Below are positions 59,701 to 64,000 of a stretch of DNA of 64,000 nucleotides, piece by piece. The stretch spans positions 17,236,001 through 17,300,000 of the forward strand of contig CM060731.1 of NCBI GenBank assembly GCA_030704615.1, in the 5' to 3' direction. This stretch comes from Takakia lepidozioides. Its lineage: Eukaryota; Streptophyta; Takakiopsida; Takakiales; Takakiaceae. Numbering within the stretch: position 1 is the stretch's first letter; the number at the start of each line of letters is the position of its first letter. A program made the translations under genes and the position numbers. Under the pieces are notes generated by a model. It had not been told where the DNA came from, ran no database searches, and saw only the letters and a list, made by a program, of their open reading frames with translations.

Positions 59701-60173
59701 ATGGGGTTCCAAGTAGGCCAAAAGGTGTTTCTGTCGCTTCCGGATCTCCTTCAGTTGTTGCCTCAAGAGATTGCCTGAATGTTTCTTGGGATGGAACTTG
59801 CCACGGACACCACTTGTGTTCGTCCACCATTTCAGTTACCCTGATCTTTTATGATGACGCATTCGGCTCCTGTCCTCTGTCTTATCGACACATGGATGCT
59901 GACACATTGAAGGAGGCGATTGGGACTCCAGTTGTGTGGGACGTGTCCTTTGTTCGCACGCATGAAACTGTGGATTCAGCATCCCCGAGAAACCTAGGAT
60001 GTCATTCCATCACAGAAGATAGTGATTATCAATGTCAAAGCACTGAAAGCAATGATATTCCGAAAAACGGTGAGACTGAAGGGGATCTGCCTGCAGGTCT
60101 GGGGAGAGATTTGTGGAGAAACTTGCAGTGTCTTCTTTTTGGGGAGGACGGAAAGAGGTTAGCTATTTCATGA
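59701..60173 (+). pseudogene. Unidentified ORF downstream of palindromes
   Basis: An ATG at 59701, ten bases after a palindrome, opens a 25-codon frame (MGFQVGQKVFLSLPDLLQLL...). A second frame overlaps it and continues to 60173 (SYRHMDADTLKEAIGTPVVW, later GLGRDLWRNLQCLLFGEDG). The two would need a frameshift or splice to join. Composition looks protein-like but no family is recognised. Confidence 0.4.
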
Positions 60174-60390
60174 GCATGAGCGGCATGAGCGGAGTAGCAA
60201 GACAATCGGTTTTCATGAGCAGAAGTACAAATTTCGAAAATAAAAAACATTATAAAACATTAATTTAATGGAATGTGTCAGAAAAAACAAATATATTATT
60301 CGGCACCTTGAAGGGGAAATTGTAGTTTTGACAGTTGTGCTCATGATATTTCGTCTTCCGCTCATGCCAATTCCCAGCGACATGTGCAAA

Positions 60391-60708
60391 AATGGCGCCG
60401 AATTTCGCGGTAATAGGGTCCGTAATCGGAAAGAATCGCGACATATTTCGCGGTAATAGGTCTCTCTGGCGAAAAATGGTGCCGAATTCCGCGGCTATAG
60501 GTCCCCTCATGACAGGTGTGTAAGCCCAAAATTTGGAAATGTGGCGCCGAATTTCAGTTCATGGTGCCGGGGATTGCACAGATGTTGGGCAGTTCTGGGC
60601 CATGTAACTGGAAATTCGGCGCCATTTTTCCAGACACAGGGGTACCAGTGCATGTTGGGACTTAGCCAGTTTTCGGCCCAAAATAGAGAAATTCGGCGCC
60701 ATTTTTCC
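60391..60708. repeat. Array of AAATGGCGCCGAATTTC-type motifs in opposing orientation
   Basis: Direct copies lie at about 60391-60410, 60471-60490 and 60541-60555, with a partial one (ATTTCGCGGTAATAGG) at 60445-60460. Inverted copies (GAAATTCGGCGCCATTTTTC) lie at 60611-60630 and 60688-60706. The array sits 160-480 bp beyond the 3' end of the transposase frame, where subterminal repeats of a DNA transposon would be. Confidence 0.8.
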
Positions 60709-60865
60709 AGAAATGGCCCCACAACTGCTTCTGTTGGATCTCAGTTTGAATGGAATATTGCCTCATTCCAGGAGTTTTGGGGTGCATTTCATTACACTGC
60801 AAAAAAAAGTCTGATACATGAAAATGCAATTGAAAATATCCATACGGAGGATTCCCTTTGCCCCA

Positions 60866-63800
60866 TCAATGATTTCTGGAATCCCTAAGGAGGAGTTTGT
60901 GCAGCTCGTTCACGCTCAACGCCGGTGCATGAATAAAGTCATCAATAGTCATGTTCATCCTCAACCTCTTCAGGTAAATGTAATACAGATGCTTGCACGG
61001 ATAATACTTTGAACCCTTCTTTGCTTCCATCAACGAGAAGTCCGTACAATTGCAAGTCAGCTCCACTCCAATCATAATTGTGTATACATCGTCGCGTACA
61101 GCCGAGCCGGCCATTGCCATCCGATAAACACGCCCAAGGCCGGGTGGAGGTAGGTCCATGGAGCTCTGAATAGTGCAAGCCATCCCAAGAGCATTGGCAA
61201 TCTGAGTCTCATTCAACTTGTTGGGAGGGTGTCGTCTCTTCACTCTTCCGAATCGCATTGTGGGATGTGCAGAATTGTCCAATCCGTCTCTACTGGACCG
61301 AGCAGTCTGCAATGGTTGGGTCTGAGGAACTGGAAATGCGTGGGCCGGGACGTCTGTGCGTTGCACCATTCGAAATCCTGCTGTTGATAGAGCATCCGCC
61401 TCATTTTGAGAGAGGCTGCCACCCGGTGCAACAGGCCAGATGCCCGAAGGCTCCGGCATTCCCTGAATCCCGTATTTGGGCTTGCCAAATACACAGGTCA
61501 TTATGTCGTGCCTACAAAACCAAAACGTCTGCGTTGTGGCGTGAGCAAATGTGGGAGTCAAAAATCTGTCGCTGAAACAAGGTGCAGGTACAGCACCATG
61601 TGGGTTCCTCCGAATCATCTCACCACAGCATGCTCTCTATCCATCCGAATGGCGCAGCACTTCCCTCAAAATGCCGGCAATGTCCTTGCAATTCTCCACT
61701 GTGACTCCGACACTCTTGTCTCCACAATGGGTATGTTGTACTGCGTTACTACAGATGGCTCGTTATGTTCCTCGGGCACGTGCCCTGTGCTCAAAGGAGA
61801 TGGCGATCTTGAACGTGCAGGACTTGCGGTGCTCGACGAGACCTCCTCAGGCAACATCACGGGACCACAAGGGAGCGTGCGAATATTCTTGTCAGCTCGC
61901 CATGAATCCTCTTCCCCGCCAGGTGCCTCGTCAAGTCTTCGTCTCACTGGACGGGTATGAACATCTCCTTCCAAATGTTGGCCTCTTCGAAGCAATGGCG
62001 TGTCCCGAAGGCCCTCTTGCAAGGCCGCCGCCCACTTCCGAGGATTCTTCGATTTGGAGGCAGTCCGCATCAGCGTTTCCTGCCTGGCCGGCCCCAAGCC
62101 CCACTGTTTCCCTTTCAAGAACTCGTTGTACCTGCATTGCTGCATAATTGACCTCACAATGTCCTCCGTTGTGGCAGTGAGGATGTCCACCAGATGCGCC
62201 GCAGAGGAGGCACTCGGCCATGTTTGTCGTGGGCATGTCGGTGTCGGAGTCGAGACACATTTCCTGCACAAGCACATGTTGAGGTTACAAGCAAGTTACA
62301 AATAATGCCAAGAATATTTCAACGGGACGCGAATTCGTGCAACTCACCTCCCGCATATAGTCGTCGAACTGGAGGAAACGATAATGCCACCATGCTAGCC
62401 AACTGACCATTGCTCCCTCGTCTGATTTCCTTACAGCACCTGACGATGTCCACCAAGCCCGTATACATGCAAACTGTGTCTCTGCATCATCCAAGGTGGG
62501 AGCGCGCTTCCACGCAAGACACATGGAACGGTGCTCCTCTCTGAAATCTGGCGCCACGAGCCTGGTTGAATACTGCGAAAGGCTCTGTAGAAAATGGAAC
62601 CCACAAGATCTCTCCTTGCCTTCCATGGGAACATTGGGGTCTTGCCCGTACACCCTTCGGATGGCAGCCCAATTTGCTTGTGCGTTGTCCGCCATGAAAC
62701 CACGGAAATTGGGAGGGGGCAATCCCGCCTTGGCCATCTGTTCGTTTATTCCCTGCCAAAGAAGCATCTCCGATTGTGTGTCCTCTCCTTTCATCTCACA
62801 AATAGCAATTGTCATTAGCATCCTGCAGTGGGTGTCATAGACATGTGCACCCATTGTCACCCACTGGTGATTTGTAATTCGCTTGATATGGTCGAACATG
62901 ACCCAACTGTTTGACAAGTCCCCACTCGTCATCCTGTCGACCAGTTCGACGCCGCTGCCAGGCCCACACGTGGACATTTTGAATACGAAACAACGATCTG
63001 TCTCAGTCCCTTGTCCTGGAAACCTATTTCCATGAATGTAGTCATATCCACATCGTCGCTTCACCTCCAGAATGGAGTGCATATCCGAGCCACGCCCAAT
63101 TTTCTGTTTGCATGAGACAATGTGGTTTCAGACATTCGGTGAACATACGTGGGACACCGACTCCAACAATGCCTCCATTTCCTTCTCATCGAGAGGAACT
63201 CTATCGGAGCCGTCTTCCGACATAATTCTAGTCAATGTCATCTTATGGGCGGCTTGGAGCTGTATCTATTTGGGTTTGGCACCCGGTCTCAACTTAACCT
63301 CCTCCTGAATGAGCTGCTCTGCCTCGTGGGCAGCCTCCCGCGAGTTCCCCCTCGCCAATTTGTGACAATGGGAACCAACGTGTATGCAAGCTCGGGTGAG
63401 GTCAGGGAAACGGTGCAACACATAGAACTGCTTGGCATTACAAACAGACATGCAGTGTGGTGGTTCTTTGCAATGTGCACACTTAAATGTGGAGTTCGGA
63501 ACCTTCTCCTGAGCTCGAAATGGTTGATGAGTTGTGCCTGTCCAATCGGTCTCGTTCCTATGACCTCTGGATTTAAAATGGAAGCAAGTTGGGGAGAAAC
63601 ACCGCAACGCGCCCGCACAAACAACGTAGCGCACCTGCACACCATCGAGCATCTTCATGCTGGTGGTTTTGGTGACGCACCAAGGATGACCATCATGTTT
63701 TCTATCCATATCTGTCAACATTCCGGACGCCCTCGAGTAGTCAGTCCGAGGAGGGAACTCAAAGAAGATATTACCGTCGACGTCTGCGGGAAGGCATGTA

Positions 63801-63988
63801 ACCAATTTAATTGCGAACTTGCTGTAGTCCAGCCCGGCCAGCTCCGAGCGGTGTCCCTCCATGTGAAGCCCTCGCAGAATTTCAAGAATAGATCGAACTG
63901 CGGTGCTCGTGCTGGGAATATGACTCCCTCGTCCACTGACGTCCATTGAGGACTTGCCTGATCTCCACGACGACCTCGGAACTTCCAT
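60866..63988 (-). CDS. MULE-like transposase with SWIM finger (may extend past the right edge)
   Basis: The product would cut and move a DNA transposon. On the minus strand 63988-63269 encodes an N-terminal Cys/His-rich domain (VVCAGALRCFSPTCFHF, FKCAHCKEPPHC) of FLYWCH/GCM1-like type. 63103-62349 encodes a central transposase-like domain (HQWVTMGAHVYDTHCRML, then GFMADNAQANWAAIRRVYG). The C-terminal part ends at 60866 with a SWIM finger, ELTCNCTDFSL ... YYPCKHLYYIYLKRL. A TAG at 63266-63268 interrupts the frame between AKPK and IQLQ. A 45-bp GT-AG segment (63104-63148) and another at 62264-62348 look like introns. The region 61666-62277 is open in two frames and is unresolved. The copy is probably inactive. 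Confidence 0.75.
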
Positions 63989-64000
63989 GACCTCGTCTGA

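Noticed and set aside
55804-60173. Endogenous giant-virus segment with hairpin transcription terminators
   Set aside because: No viral hallmark gene is present, and the palindromes sit mainly upstream of ORF starts, not at ends.

Overview
The window reads as nuclear DNA of a streptophyte, most likely a land plant and perhaps a seed-free one; the lineage is an inference. Multi-exon genes with plant-type proteins (MON2, a plastid DUF3119 protein, an ABCG half-transporter of the cuticle-lipid type, mitochondrial cytochrome c1, COM1/SAE2) sit among plant L1-type LINEs with a zf-RVT domain, hAT-type MITEs and a MULE-like transposase with a SWIM finger. No prokaryotic feature was seen. Exon boundaries below were traced by hand from reading frame, splice sites and remembered family conservation; no search was run.

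Layout. 1-3972: 5' six exons of MON2 (minus), running off the left edge. 5104-9634: plastid DUF3119 gene (minus); one intron carries a cluster of GC-rich palindromes. 10499-17602: complete 12-exon ABCG half-transporter (minus). 17.6-43 kb: repeat-dominated, with hAT-type MITEs, two LINE remnants, an AT-rich stretch, a 110-bp minisatellite, a degenerate ~7-kb L1-type LINE and tandem duplications. 43.5-44.8 kb: 3' exons of an unidentified gene (minus) with an in-frame TAG. 45299-52174: complete 8-exon cytochrome c1 gene (minus), whose fourth intron holds a truncated LINE. 52350-54259: COM1/SAE2 gene (plus), divergent from CYC1 across 175 bp. 54.5-60.2 kb: LINE remnant, hAT MITE, then a peculiar block with six copies of one 24-bp palindrome next to short divergent ORFs. 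60.4-64 kb: MULE-like transposase (minus) with repeated GGCGCC motifs beyond its 3' end.

The genes do not form a pathway: they are housekeeping genes (Golgi/endosome traffic, thylakoid protein, lipid export, respiration, DNA double-strand-break repair). The most unusual signals are (1) the palindrome/ORF block at 55.8-60.2 kb, (2) three GC-AG introns among about 30 traced introns, (3) a 76-residue tandem duplication in COM1 that duplicates a KEN motif, (4) a hAT-type MITE with a perfect 8-bp target duplication and internal tRNA-promoter-like boxes, and (5) a 74-bp LINE stub in MON2 with a perfect 14-bp target duplication.
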